A stretch of DNA of 57,413 bases from Acidocella sp. (lineage in GTDB: Bacteria; Pseudomonadota; Alphaproteobacteria; Acetobacterales; Acetobacteraceae), in assembly GCA_031291755.1 (NCBI GenBank), contig JARLIK010000015.1, positions 1-57,413 of the forward strand, given 5' to 3'. A program made the position numbers and the translations under genes. Below the pieces are notes generated by a model. The model did not search any database. It saw only the letters and a list, made by a program, of their open reading frames with translations, and had not been told where the DNA came from. Shown in pieces: positions 44,647 through 53,900 of this stretch (position 1 is its first letter; each line of letters starts with the position of its first letter).

Positions 44647-44678
44647 TGGCCGGACCTTTGGGTCCGGCCATTTTTGTT
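44647..44678 (+). terminator. rho-independent terminator after the porin gene
   Basis: A perfect 10-bp stem (44647-44656 with 44661-44670), TTTG loop, stem rich in GGCC, followed by a T-run TTTTTGTTT. This is a textbook terminator. Confidence 0.9.
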
Positions 44679-44693
44679 TGGGGCTGACAAGAA

Positions 44694-44714
44694 GATGCTC
44701 GCCTGCGCGAGCAT
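44694..44714. repeat. short dispersed hairpin related to the one at 28703
   Basis: ATGCTCGC and GCGAGCAT arms around a CTGC loop, then GACG. It shares the inverted GCGC-core and flanking TGAC with the sucD-sucA element and lies in the convergent porin/sensor kinase gap. Confidence 0.45.
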
Positions 44715-44732
44715 GACGAATATAGTTGCGCG

Positions 44733-46163
44733 TTAATCCACCGGCCGGGTGGGCAGCGAGATGACGGCGCGCAGGCCGGGGTTATTGTCGGTCAGCCGCA
44801 GAGTGCCGTTGTGCAATTGTGCCACCGCCGCCACCAGTGAAAGCCCCAGGCCGGAACCGGCGGTGCTGCGGGCGGATTCGGCGCGGAAGAATCTCTCGGT
44901 GGCACGCTGCCGGTCATCCTCGGCAATGCCCGGCCCGTGGTCGCTGACGCTGATTTCGATCACGGAATTTTCCGCCTGTGCGGTGAAGCTGATGGTGCCG
45001 CCGGCGGGTGAAAATTTCAGCGCGTTGTCGAGCAGATTGGTTACCGCCTGCTGGATGAGCTGCCGGTCGCCAAACAGCGGCAGCATGCTGGCAATATTGG
45101 TCAGCAGCGTCATGTCGCGCTCCTCGGCCACCACCCGGTAAAGCTCGTCAATATCCATCAGCAGCGGGGTGAGATCAAAGCGCGAAAATGCCGAGCGCCG
45201 TGCCCCCGCCTCAATTTCGGCAATCCGCAGCAGCGCCTGGAACACAGCCACGATGCCATCGAGGTCGTCGGTGGCGCGTTCAATGGCGGCTTTCAAATCA
45301 TCGGGCGTGCTGGCGTGCAGGCTGGCATCCTCCAGCCGGGTGCGGGCACGGGTGATGGGCGTGCGCAGATCATGCGCGATGGAGTTGGAAACTTCGCGCA
45401 CGCCGTCCATCAGTTTGGTGATGCGGTCCAGCATGTCGTTGATGATTTCGGCCAGCTCGTCGAACTCGTCGCCATCGCCGGTTTTGGGCACCCGCTTGGT
45501 AAGGTCGCCGCGTGAGATAGCACGGGTGGTGGAGGAAATATCACGGATCATCCGGCGGAACAGCGAGCGGATGACCAAGGCGCCGAGCAGCCCGAGCACC
45601 GCCATGATGCCCATCGCCCAGAGCAGACCATCCTGCAGTACCCGGCGCAATTCAGCGCGGGCGCGCACGTCGCGCCCCACCAGCAGCTCATCGCCGCCGA
45701 TGATGGGGTAGGCCCGCAGCAACGCAATGGAGCCGACGCCTTGGCGCGTGACCGGCAGCTCATACCAGGCGTTGACCTCGGTCAGCCCGGCCGGCCAGCG
45801 GTCCAGATTGCCGATGATCCGGTTGCCGAGCGGGTCGATCAGCAGATAAATCGCATCACCATCGATGTTGTTGGCCAGCCGGTCGCGGATCGCCATCACC
45901 AGCGAGGGGATGCCACCAACCGCGAAATGATCGCCCAGCGCCGAGGCATCGTTACGCACTGACACCTCGACCTGGCGCTGCAGCAGCCCGACCGTCGAAT
46001 ACCAAAGTGAGAAGGCCAGCGCGAAGGCGCTGACCCCGAACACTGTGGCATAGACCAAGGCCAGCCTGATGCCGGCCGAGCGGATGATCGGCCGCGACCG
46101 GCGCTTTACCGGACGCGCTGGTTCTACAAGGTCAGGCTCGGCGAGATGGTCAGCCTGCAGCAT
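44733..46163 (-). CDS. sensor histidine kinase
   Basis: An inner-membrane two-component kinase of 476 residues. TM helix near residues 28-50, a periplasmic sensor of about 120 residues, then TM2 near 178-196 and a HAMP domain (RMIRDISSTTRAISRGDLTKRVP). The HisKA H-box is NSIAHDLRTPITRARTRLE. The HATPase_c domain shows the N-box NLLDNALKFS and the G-boxes DHGPGI and GSGLGLSLVA. It starts 27 bases after the response regulator gene. Signal unknown; the adjacent porin is a possible target (inference). Confidence 0.93.
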   Translation of the reverse strand: MLQADHLAEPDLVEPARPVKRRSRPIIRSAGIRLALVYATVFGVSAFALAFSLWYSTVGLLQRQVEVSVRNDASALGDHFAVGGIPSLVMAIRDRLANNIDGDAIYLLIDPLGNRIIGNLDRWPAGLTEVNAWYELPVTRQGVGSIALLRAYPIIGGDELLVGRDVRARAELRRVLQDGLLWAMGIMAVLGLLGALVIRSLFRRMIRDISSTTRAISRGDLTKRVPKTGDGDEFDELAEIINDMLDRITKLMDGVREVSNSIAHDLRTPITRARTRLEDASLHASTPDDLKAAIERATDDLDGIVAVFQALLRIAEIEAGARRSAFSRFDLTPLLMDIDELYRVVAEERDMTLLTNIASMLPLFGDRQLIQQAVTNLLDNALKFSPAGGTISFTAQAENSVIEISVSDHGPGIAEDDRQRATERFFRAESARSTAGSGLGLSLVAAVAQLHNGTLRLTDNNPGLRAVISLPTRPVD

Positions 46164-46190
46164 CGGTTTGTTTACAGCTCCGCCGTGCGA

Positions 46191-46880
46191 TCAGACATCC
46201 TCGGTTCGCAGCATGTAGCCGGCATTGCGCACCGTATGCAGCAGCGGCAGTTCGAACGGCTTGTCGATTTTCTGGCGCAGCCGCGAGACATGCACGTCGA
46301 TCACGTTGGTTTGCGGGTCAAAATGATAGTCCCATACGCCCTCCAGCAGCATGGTGCGGGTGACCACCTGGCCAGCGTGGCGCATCAGATACTCCAGCAA
46401 GCGGAATTCACGGGGTTGCAGGTCGATTTTTTGCCCGGCGCGTTTGACGCTGCGTGACAGCAGGTCGATCTCGAGGTCACCTACCGCCAGCTTGGTGGTG
46501 GGGCCGTCGGTCTTGCCGCGGCGGGTCAGGGCTTCCACCCGCGCCAGCAGTTCGGCGAAGGCGAAGGGTTTGGTGAGATAATCGTCACCGCCGGCTTTCA
46601 GGCCTTTGACCCGGTCATCCACCTGGCTGAGCGCCGAGAGAAACACCACGGGGGTCACGTTGTCCTGGGCACGCAAGGTTTCCAGCAGCCGCAGCCCGTC
46701 AATGCCGCCGGGCAGCATGCGGTCCAGAATGATCGCGTCGAAATTCTCCGACGCCGCCAGAAACAGCCCGTCACGGCCATTGTCGGCATGTTCGACCGTG
46801 TGACCGGCCTCTCGCAGACCCTTGACCACAAACCCGGCCACGTCCTTGTCGTCTTCAACGACGAGTATTCGCATCTTCAA
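46191..46880 (-). CDS. OmpR-family response regulator
   Basis: 229 residues with an N-terminal receiver (acidic VVEDDKDV, the phosphoacceptor Asp in ILDRMLPGGIDGL, Lys in DDYLTKPFAF). A winged-helix DNA-binding domain follows (LQPREFRLLEYLMRHAGQVVTRTMLLE and DVHVSRLRQKID). A strong AAGGAGG Shine-Dalgarno lies seven bases upstream. First gene of a two-gene operon with the sensor kinase. Confidence 0.94.
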   Translation of the reverse strand: MKMRILVVEDDKDVAGFVVKGLREAGHTVEHADNGRDGLFLAASENFDAIILDRMLPGGIDGLRLLETLRAQDNVTPVVFLSALSQVDDRVKGLKAGGDDYLTKPFAFAELLARVEALTRRGKTDGPTTKLAVGDLEIDLLSRSVKRAGQKIDLQPREFRLLEYLMRHAGQVVTRTMLLEGVWDYHFDPQTNVIDVHVSRLRQKIDKPFELPLLHTVRNAGYMLRTEDV

Positions 46881-47175
46881 TCCTCCTTACCGCGCAGGGT
46901 GCACCATTATCACCGGCTTGCTGCTCCTAATATGGCTTGATGTTAAGCCGATGAAATAGCCTAACGTCTGGTCAAGCCGACACAATGGCTGAAGCCAGGT
47001 GAATTAACCGTAATGATAACAGATAAACCCGGCGTACCGGTGAAAAATCGGCTGGCTGCCAAAATGATCACGGCATTGATCCGTATCATGCGCTGCATCA
47101 GATATTATGCTAAGTTAACGTTGAAATAGACCCGTTAGCGCCCGACATCGAAGTGAGCCATTAAAGGAGCATCCC
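46881..47175. other. intergenic region between divergent response regulator and DUF883-like genes
   Basis: 295 bases without a coding frame. It must hold both promoters. Only a small hairpin with GGCTT and AAGCC arms (46934-46949) stands out; no convincing -35/-10 pair was found. Confidence 0.4.
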
Positions 47176-47514
47176 ATGCGTGCGAAACCGACTGATCTGC
47201 ATAATGTTGATCTCGAGTTCTTGAAATCCGAATTCAACCGCTTCCGTTCTGAGATTGCCGGGATGAAGGAGAAGCTTGGCTCCAACGCCTCGGAGGCACT
47301 GGACCAGATGGGAGCTTACCTTGACGGCCATGGGGTTTCCGCGCGGGTCTCGGCGCTGGAAGCGGAGCTTGAAAACCTCGCTGGCAAGGTCAGGGATTCC
47401 AGCAAGGTGGCAGTGCACCGCCTGGAGGCGGAAGTGAGCGAGCGGCCGCTCACCAGCATCGCGCTGGCATTCGGCATCGGGCTGCTGGCGGCGCAATTCG
47501 TTCGCCGCAGTTAA
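47176..47514 (+). CDS. DUF883/ElaB-like membrane-anchored small protein
   Basis: A 112-residue protein with a long amphipathic helix (coiled-coil about residues 10-85). A C-terminal hydrophobic helix (TSIALAFGIGLLAAQFV) is followed by two Arg and a Ser. This is the layout of ElaB/YqjD/YgaM proteins, which tether ribosomes or respond to stress at the inner membrane. The ATG has an AAAGGAG Shine-Dalgarno eight bases upstream. It is 25 bases before a second small membrane protein. Confidence 0.75.
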   Translation: MRAKPTDLHNVDLEFLKSEFNRFRSEIAGMKEKLGSNASEALDQMGAYLDGHGVSARVSALEAELENLAGKVRDSSKVAVHRLEAEVSERPLTSIALAFGIGLLAAQFVRRS

Positions 47515-47539
47515 CGGTTACCGCGAGGGGCGCTGAAGC

Positions 47540-47938
47540 ATGAACCTGTCTGGCCGCGTCAGCGCTTTTTTGCGGCATTATGGTCTGGCGATTGGCCTTG
47601 GGGTGACGGTGCTTTGCATCGGGCTGGCCGGTTTAGGGTTTCTCATCGCCGGTTATTATGTTTGGTTGACCAGCCATTTTGCTGCCGCGCCTGCCGCCGC
47701 GATCACCGGCGGAACGCTGTTGGCGCTGGCCGTTCTGACCGCGATCATTGGGTCCGGTTTGATCAAGCGGATGAAAAAGCCCGAGGGCAGTTTGTTTGGC
47801 GATGCCGCGAGCACCTTGGGGCTGGGGATGCGATTGGCCTCGATGCTGATCCGCCGTGACCCGAAAAAGGCCCTGATTCTGGCCGCCATCAGCGGCGCCT
47901 TGGCCGAATGGCTATTGTCTGACGAGGATCGCCGATAA
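47540..47938 (+). CDS. small two-helix membrane protein, phage-holin-like/DUF1469 type
   Basis: A 132-residue protein with two strongly hydrophobic helices (about 15-45 and 50-74). A basic cytoplasmic stretch (IKRMKKPEGS) and a C-terminal amphipathic tail ending in acidic and basic residues follow. It pairs with the upstream DUF883-like gene, an arrangement like the yqjD-yqjE pairs of other proteobacteria. Function unknown. Its 3-prime end overlaps the convergent L,D-transpeptidase gene by 27 bp. Confidence 0.68.
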   Translation: MNLSGRVSAFLRHYGLAIGLGVTVLCIGLAGLGFLIAGYYVWLTSHFAAAPAAAITGGTLLALAVLTAIIGSGLIKRMKKPEGSLFGDAASTLGLGMRLASMLIRRDPKKALILAAISGALAEWLLSDEDRR

Positions 47939-48406
47939 CCCTGCTGCCAGGCATTGCCGCAGGTGGGCGGAGGCCAGCGCGATGCAGCCGGCGGTGGGGG
48001 CGTAATCTGGTGTGGCGATGTGCAGGAAAATGGCGGAGCCACGGCCTTTGACAATGGGGCCGATGTTCCAGTCGAGGATGCCGATGATGTCGTACAGATT
48101 ATCGCGGCGGTGCAGTTCTTCATGGCTGGCGGCAAACGGCAGGGTCACGGCCTGGTTATAGGCGGCGTGCTGAACATCATCGCACCAGCCGTCGGTGCGG
48201 CCAATCGGCTCGATCGGCACAGCACAGGCCGGGGGCTTTTCACGGTCGGCCCGGTACAGCACGCGCAGCAGCTTTAAATGGCCGGTGGGGGTCGCGCCGT
48301 CGCCTTCCTCCTTGTGCGGTGTGATGCCGGTGCGGCCCAAGGCGGCGGGGAATTTAATGCCGGGGCCTTCCAGGTATCCGGCGGGGTTCAGGCGAAATTC
48401 AACCAA
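47912..48406 (-). CDS. L,D-transpeptidase (YkuD domain) family protein
   Basis: The YkuD signature HIATPDYAPTAGCIAL holds the catalytic His and Cys near the C-terminus. ALGRTGITPHKEEGDGATPTGHL is the typical N-terminal segment of this short cytoplasmic-type family. No signal peptide is visible. It could crosslink or tailor peptidoglycan or act on another amide; the lack of an export signal is noted. The start is most likely a TTG at 48406, overlapping the ribA stop by 8 bp. The frame is open to 48496 inside ribA. 164 residues. Confidence 0.82.
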   Translation of the reverse strand: MVEFRLNPAGYLEGPGIKFPAALGRTGITPHKEEGDGATPTGHLKLLRVLYRADREKPPACAVPIEPIGRTDGWCDDVQHAAYNQAVTLPFAASHEELHRRDNLYDIIGILDWNIGPIVKGRGSAIFLHIATPDYAPTAGCIALASAHLRQCLAAGLSAILVRQ

Positions 48407-49520
48407 GCAGATGCCCGAAGCGCTTGGCCTTGGTGGCGAGATATTCGTTATTAACGCCATTGGGTTCGATGATGTGCGGGACGCGTTCCACCACATCGAT
48501 GCCGCAGGCGGTCAGCGCGCTGACCTTGTTCATATTATTGGTCAGTAGCCGGATGCGCGGCATATGCAAGGCCTGCAGCATGGCGGCGGCGATTTGGAAA
48601 TTGCGGCCGTCGGCATCCCAGCCCAGGGCGCGGTTGGCGTCCAGCGTGTCCAGCCCCTTATCCTGCAAGGTGTAGGCGCGCAGCTTGTTGATCAGGCCGA
48701 TGCCGCGGCCTTCCTGCGCCAGATACAGCACCGCGCCGGCGCCTTCCTGGGCCATGCGGGCGATGGCGCCTTGCAGTTGCGGCCCGCAGTCGCAGCGCAG
48801 CGAGCCCAGCAGGTCGCCGGTGAAGCATTCCGAATGGATGCGCACCAATGGTGCTTCCTGCGTGGCGGGATCACCGACCAGAATGGCCATGTGTTCGATG
48901 CCCTGATCAGTAGCACGGAAGGCGACCAGCCGGGCGTCAGGCGCGGCATCCAGCGGCACCGCCACTTCCGCTACCTTGGTCAGTGAGGCGGCGAGCAGGC
49001 CGGGGTAGGCCAGCAGATCATCGGCGGGGACTGAGAGTAAATCAGCTCCGGCGGGCATCGAGGCCCAGCCGGGGCGCACCGGCGCGGCCACCATGGCGGG
49101 CAGCAAGCGGGCCAGTTTGCCCAGCGCCAGGGCTGCCATCGCCGCTTCCGGCGCGGTGACGCGCACAAATTCCGGCAGAATTTGCTCCAGCGTCGGGTCA
49201 GCGGCGCGGCGCAGGGTGGGAATATCAATCAACGGGGTGGCGAGTTTGAGGGCGATGACAGGGCTGGCATCATCCAGCCCGCCCGGCAATATGGCAGCCG
49301 CCCGTGAGGGGGCCAGCAACAGGCTGGCGGGTTGTGTGCCCAGCAGGTCGATCAGCCGCAGCCCCTCGGCGCCGATGGTTTCGGCGGGGGCCACGATCAG
49401 CGGATGGCGGGCGGCCAGCACAACCGGCACGCCGCGGCGCATTTCCGCGATGGCGCGATGCACGGCGCGGGTGCGCGGCGTACCCAGCGGGGCTTCAATG
49501 ATGGTCAGACGTTGATCCAT
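48399..49520 (-). CDS. ribA: GTP cyclohydrolase II with N-terminal RibB-like domain
   Basis: The first step of riboflavin synthesis. The C-terminal half is a complete GTP cyclohydrolase II. Zinc ligands lie in HSECFTGDLLGSLRCDCG, and the catalytic segment is YLAQEGRGIGLINKL. LLTNNMNK follows. The first 180 residues are a diverged domain resembling DHBP synthase (RibB) without its conserved acidic active-site residues, so RibB activity is doubtful. 373 residues in all. It is coupled to the L,D-transpeptidase gene and diverges from the next response regulator. Confidence 0.9.
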   Translation of the reverse strand: MDQRLTIIEAPLGTPRTRAVHRAIAEMRRGVPVVLAARHPLIVAPAETIGAEGLRLIDLLGTQPASLLLAPSRAAAILPGGLDDASPVIALKLATPLIDIPTLRRAADPTLEQILPEFVRVTAPEAAMAALALGKLARLLPAMVAAPVRPGWASMPAGADLLSVPADDLLAYPGLLAASLTKVAEVAVPLDAAPDARLVAFRATDQGIEHMAILVGDPATQEAPLVRIHSECFTGDLLGSLRCDCGPQLQGAIARMAQEGAGAVLYLAQEGRGIGLINKLRAYTLQDKGLDTLDANRALGWDADGRNFQIAAAMLQALHMPRIRLLTNNMNKVSALTACGIDVVERVPHIIEPNGVNNEYLATKAKRFGHLLG

Positions 49521-49658
49521 ACTGCCTAATTAGGACTTGCAGGTTCATATTGCCATGCCACGTTCATATCACAAGCAAGACAACAAGGGTGTTTGCGCCG
49601 CAAAGTTTCGCCGAATCGTGCAATAAGCCTATAAGAAGACCCAATATCAGGAGACGCC

Positions 49659-50366
49659 ATGTCCAGCCAGCACCCGGTTTTAGTTGTTGATGACGATACC
49701 GCATTGCGCACCGCGCTGGTTGAGCAGTTGCTGCACGACGGCGAGTTTGTGCCGGCCGAGGCCGGGAGCCTGGCCGAGGCGCAGGCGATCATCGGGCAGG
49801 CGGACTCGCGGTTTGACGCGATTTTGCTGGATGTGGGGCTGCCGGACGGTGATGGCAGGGATTTTTGCAAGTCGCTGCGCGGCCAGGGCATCAAGGTACC
49901 CATCATTATGCTGACTGGTTCGGCTGATGAGGCCGACATTGTGCGCGGGCTGGATTCCGGCGCCAATGATTACCTCGCCAAGCCGTTCCGGGTGAACGAG
50001 TTGCTGGCGCGTTTGCGGGCGCAACTACGCAGCTTCGAGAACAGCGATGATGCGGTGTTCACCATCGGGCCCTACATGTTCCGCCCCGCGGTGAAACAGT
50101 TGCTTGAGCCGGTGAAGAACAAACGCATCCGGCTGACCGACAAGGAAGCCGCGATATTGAAGTTTTTATACCGGGCGGAAGGTAAGGCGGTAGGCCGCCA
50201 GGTGCTGCTGAACGAGGTATGGGGCTACAACGCTGCAGTGACCACGCATACACTGGAAACCCATGTTTACCGGCTGCGCCAGAAAATTGAGCCCGACCCG
50301 GCGGCGGCAAAATTACTCCTGACCGAGGGCGGCGGCTACCGGCTGGATGTATCGCCGGTTGGATAA
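49659..50366 (+). CDS. orphan OmpR-family response regulator
   Basis: 235 residues: receiver domain (LVVDDDTALR, Asp in ILLDVGLPDGDG, Lys in DYLAKPFRV) and a winged-helix domain (LTDKEAAILKFLYRAEGKAVGRQVLLNEVWGY, THTLETHVYRLRQKIE). No kinase gene is adjacent, so its partner lies elsewhere. It lies 31 bases upstream of tRNA-Arg. Target genes are not evident from the sequence. Confidence 0.9.
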   Translation: MSSQHPVLVVDDDTALRTALVEQLLHDGEFVPAEAGSLAEAQAIIGQADSRFDAILLDVGLPDGDGRDFCKSLRGQGIKVPIIMLTGSADEADIVRGLDSGANDYLAKPFRVNELLARLRAQLRSFENSDDAVFTIGPYMFRPAVKQLLEPVKNKRIRLTDKEAAILKFLYRAEGKAVGRQVLLNEVWGYNAAVTTHTLETHVYRLRQKIEPDPAAAKLLLTEGGGYRLDVSPVG

Positions 50367-50396
50367 GGTTTTCTGATCGGTTATACCGGGCATCAA

Positions 50397-50473
50397 GTCT
50401 CCGTAGCTCAGCAGGATAGAGCACAGGATTCCTAATCCTGGGGCCGTGGGTTCGAATCCCGCCGGGGACACCA
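50397..50473 (+). tRNA. tRNA-Arg (CCU anticodon)
   Basis: A full cloverleaf. The acceptor stem GTCTCCG pairs with CGGGGAC (one G-T). A D-arm with AGCTCAGC follows, then the anticodon stem CAGGA/TCCTG with loop TTCCTAA (anticodon CCT, reading AGG). The T-arm is GTGGG-TTCGAAT-CCCGC. The 3-prime CCA is encoded (50471-50473). Confidence 0.96.
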
Positions 50474-50910
50474 CGACCTTCAATAGATTGATATTCCTAT
50501 ATATTTTTGTGCCGTCCCGCGATTGTGACATACGCTTGTGTCACACACGGGAAGCCACTCATGGGCTTGTGTTCGATAGTGGTTTTATAGGTGATGGGGC
50601 AAAAAATTGGCTCTGTCAGGTGACATTATAGTCTTTGAGGCTGTTCGCGGTGGATGCCTTGAAACTGGCCAGCATGGCGTCCGGTGGGCCGGGATTTTGG
50701 TCACGATTAGGCTCTCCGCCCGGTGCCGCTGCTGGAGTAAAATCCAATTTTGGGTTGATTCACAAGCCGTTGACAATTATTACCGAATTCTAATACTATG
50801 TTAATTAAGGTCGGTGCCTGCTGTGGTTTGCATATGATCGAATAAGTTCTGGGTCATAAAAATTCGGCGTTCCGTCGTGTTTTTGATTGATAAGGTTACG
50901 AAACACGGCA
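50474..50910. other. 437-bp intergenic region between tRNA-Arg and the adhesin gene
   Basis: No convincing gene. Two frames of about 60 codons exist, but both start at weak codons or run through the tRNA. Present are a 7-bp inverted repeat (TGTGACA 50524-50530 with TGTCACA 50539-50545) and a strong promoter-like sequence at 50770. Composition is somewhat AT-richer than the flanks, so remnant or acquired DNA is possible. Confidence 0.5.
50770..50799 (+). promoter_or_regulatory. candidate sigma70-type promoter of the adhesin gene
   Basis: A perfect -35 TTGACA (50770-50775), an 18-base spacer, and a TACTAT -10-like hexamer (50794-50799). It would start the transcript near 50806, leaving a 5-prime leader of about 105 bases before the ATG at 50911. 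Confidence 0.55.
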
Positions 50911-53900
50911 ATGGGCTTCGACTTCAAACAGAGCAAGTTTGATTTGCATGCCTCCCTCACAAGGGGCGGCTTCCGACGCCGTCTGCTTTCCCGGACTACA
51001 ACTTTAAGCTTTGCCCTGCTGGGCGGCCTTATGTCGCATAATGCATTGGCAGCAGGTGCGGTTTTGCCAACCGGCGGGCAGTTTGTGGCCGGTGCCGGGC
51101 AGATTGCCGGTGGCACTTCCAGCCTGACGGTTCAGCAGCAGTCGGTGCTTGGCGTTATCAATTGGCAGAGCTTCTCGATCGGCTCTGGCGGCACGGTGCA
51201 GATCAATAACGGCGCGGGCGCCACGCTGAATCGGGTGATTGGCAATAATCTCACCCAGATCGAGGGGTCGCTCACCGGCACGGGGTCGATTTACCTGATC
51301 AACCAGAACGGCGTGATCGTCGGGCCGGGCGGCAAAATCCTCACCGGCGGCAATTTTGTCGCCTCGACGCGCGATATTTCCGACAGCCAGTTCATGGCGG
51401 GCGGCACTTTGGCAGCGCAGGGCACGTCCAGCGGCACGGTCGCCAACCAGGGCACGATCACCTCCGAAAACGGCAACGTGGTGCTGATCGGCCAGTCGGT
51501 TGCCAATAGCGGCACGCTGTCTGCGGCCAACGGCACGGTGGCGCTGGCGGCCGGTAATGAAGTGCTGATGGCGCCGGTGAATGGGCCGAAGGGCATTTAT
51601 GTCGCGCAGTCAGTCTCGGGGGATGTTACCAACAGCGGCACCATCAAGGCGGCGGCGGCAGCGCTGCAGTCGGCTGGCGGCAATGTTTACACGCTGGCGG
51701 GCAATACCAAGGGGCTGATCCAGGCCACCGGTTCGGCCACCGTGGCGGGTCAGGTCTGGCTCTCCGCTGACCAGGGCACGGCGACCGCGGATGGCACAAT
51801 TACCGCCCAGAACGCCGATAAGACCGGCGGCCAGGTGGTGGTAGATGGCAAACAGGTGGTGGTGGCCGGCACCGCGAAAATTTCGGCGAGCGGCACCAAG
51901 GGCGGGCAGGTTCTCATCGGTGTTTCAGCGCCTGGCGGGGTGCATGAAGCGGCCAGCACCACCGTTCAGTCCGGTGCGCAGATCAGCGCGGTGGGAGTTT
52001 CTAACAGCAGCCTCGATGGCGGTAGTATCGAAACCTCTGGCCAGGATTTACACATCGGCGCGGTGAGTGTTTCCGCTGGTCAAGGCGGCTCCTGGCTACT
52101 TGACCCGACCAATTTGACGATTGATGCCACCGCCGCCGGTTCGATCGACACGGCGCTGAACGGCGGCACCAGCGTGACTGAGCAGACCACCGCCACCGGC
52201 ACATCTGGCTTCGGCACGACGTCTTCCGGCAGCGGCGATATTGATATTAATTCGGCCATTATCTGGACCAATGCCGCCGCCAGCCTGAATATTTTTGCTT
52301 ACGGCGCGATCAATGTGAATGCTGCCGTGACCGGTACGGGTGCGGTGCTGATGTCCGCGGCGGGTGGTAATCTCACCATCGCTTCCGGCGCTTCAGTGAC
52401 CGGTTCGGCAGGGGTGATCTTAGGAACCGACGCAAATTTTGTGAATAATGCCGGGGCTTCGGCGGTCTCGGCCGGCAGCAACCGTTGGCTGATCTACTCG
52501 ACCAACCCTACTGCCGACACCGATGGCGGGCTGGTTGAGAATTTCATCCAGTATAATGCGGGTATATTTCCGGCCACCGGCAGCGGGGCTGTCGCGGCGC
52601 ATGGCACCGGCAATGGTTTCCTCTACAGCGTCGCGCCGAGTGTCACGGTCGGGCTGACCGGCACCATCACCCAGACCTATAACGGCAATACGGCCATCAC
52701 GGTCGCCCCGGCGAATGTGACATCGAGCGGGTTGATCAATAGCGACAGCCTGACCGTGGATGCCACTTATGCCACCGCCAATGCCGGGTCGAATATTCCG
52801 GTCACGCTGGGGACCATCACCGCCTATCACGGCTCAACCGCCGTGCCAGTTTACGGTTACACCTACGTCACCCCGACGCTGACGGTGAATACCGGGACCA
52901 TCAATCCGGCGGCGCTGACCATCAACATCATCGGCGACCCGACCAAAGTTTATGACGGCACCACCACCGCGACGCTGACCAACGCGAATTATCAAATTGT
53001 CGGACTGGTGGGCACGAATACGCTGACCGTTAACCAGCCGAGTTCGGTGGCCTATGCGTCCTCGCAGGCTTCGGCAACCGACGCTGATCTGGTGACGGCC
53101 ACGTTCGCCGCCACCAATTTCGTGCCGGGCACCGGCACGCTGCTGTCGAACTATTCCTTCCCGGCATCGGGAACCGGCGAGGGTACGATTAATCAGGCGC
53201 CGTTGGACATCACCGGGCTGCTGGCCAACAACAAGGTTTATAACGGCCTCACCACCGCGACGCTGAACACCAGCTCTGCCGGGCTGTATGGCATCATTGG
53301 GTCTGACAACGTCACTTTGAACAGTACCAATGCTGTTGAGAATTTCGCCAGCCCGACGGTGGGGACCAATCTGCCGGTGACAATCAGCGGGTTTACCCTG
53401 GGTGGGCTGCAGGCCAATGATTATACGCTGGTGGCGCCGAGTAACCTGACCGCCAGCATCACCCCGGCCTCGCTGAGCATTTCCGGCGTGAGTGCGACCA
53501 ACCAGATTTATAGCGGCACTACCGTCGATCCGATGACCGGCACCGCGGTATTGTCGGCGACCCAGGATGGCGACGTGATCGTGCTGTCCAGCACGAGCGC
53601 CATTGGCACGTTTGCCAGCGCCAATGTCGGCACCGGGATTGGGGTTACCGCCAGCGGTTATACCATTTCGGGTGCCAATGCCGGGGATTATACGCTGTCG
53701 CAGCCGACCGGACTGAGTGCCAATATCACGCCCAAGACTGTGACCATCTCGATCAGTAACGACCCGACCAAGACCTATGACGGCAATACTACAGCGGTGG
53801 TGACCAGCGGCGATTATACCATCGGCGGGTTTGTGACCGGTCAGGGCATGAGCATCATTCAGACCGCCAGTGCCAATTATGCCTCGGCCAATGCCGGGTC

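Noticed and set aside
50446..50804. Two short plus-strand frames after tRNA-Arg
   Set aside because: One begins inside the tRNA and both rely on weak starts; no domain or transposase motif could be recognised. I considered an insertion-sequence remnant but saw no terminal inverted repeats.
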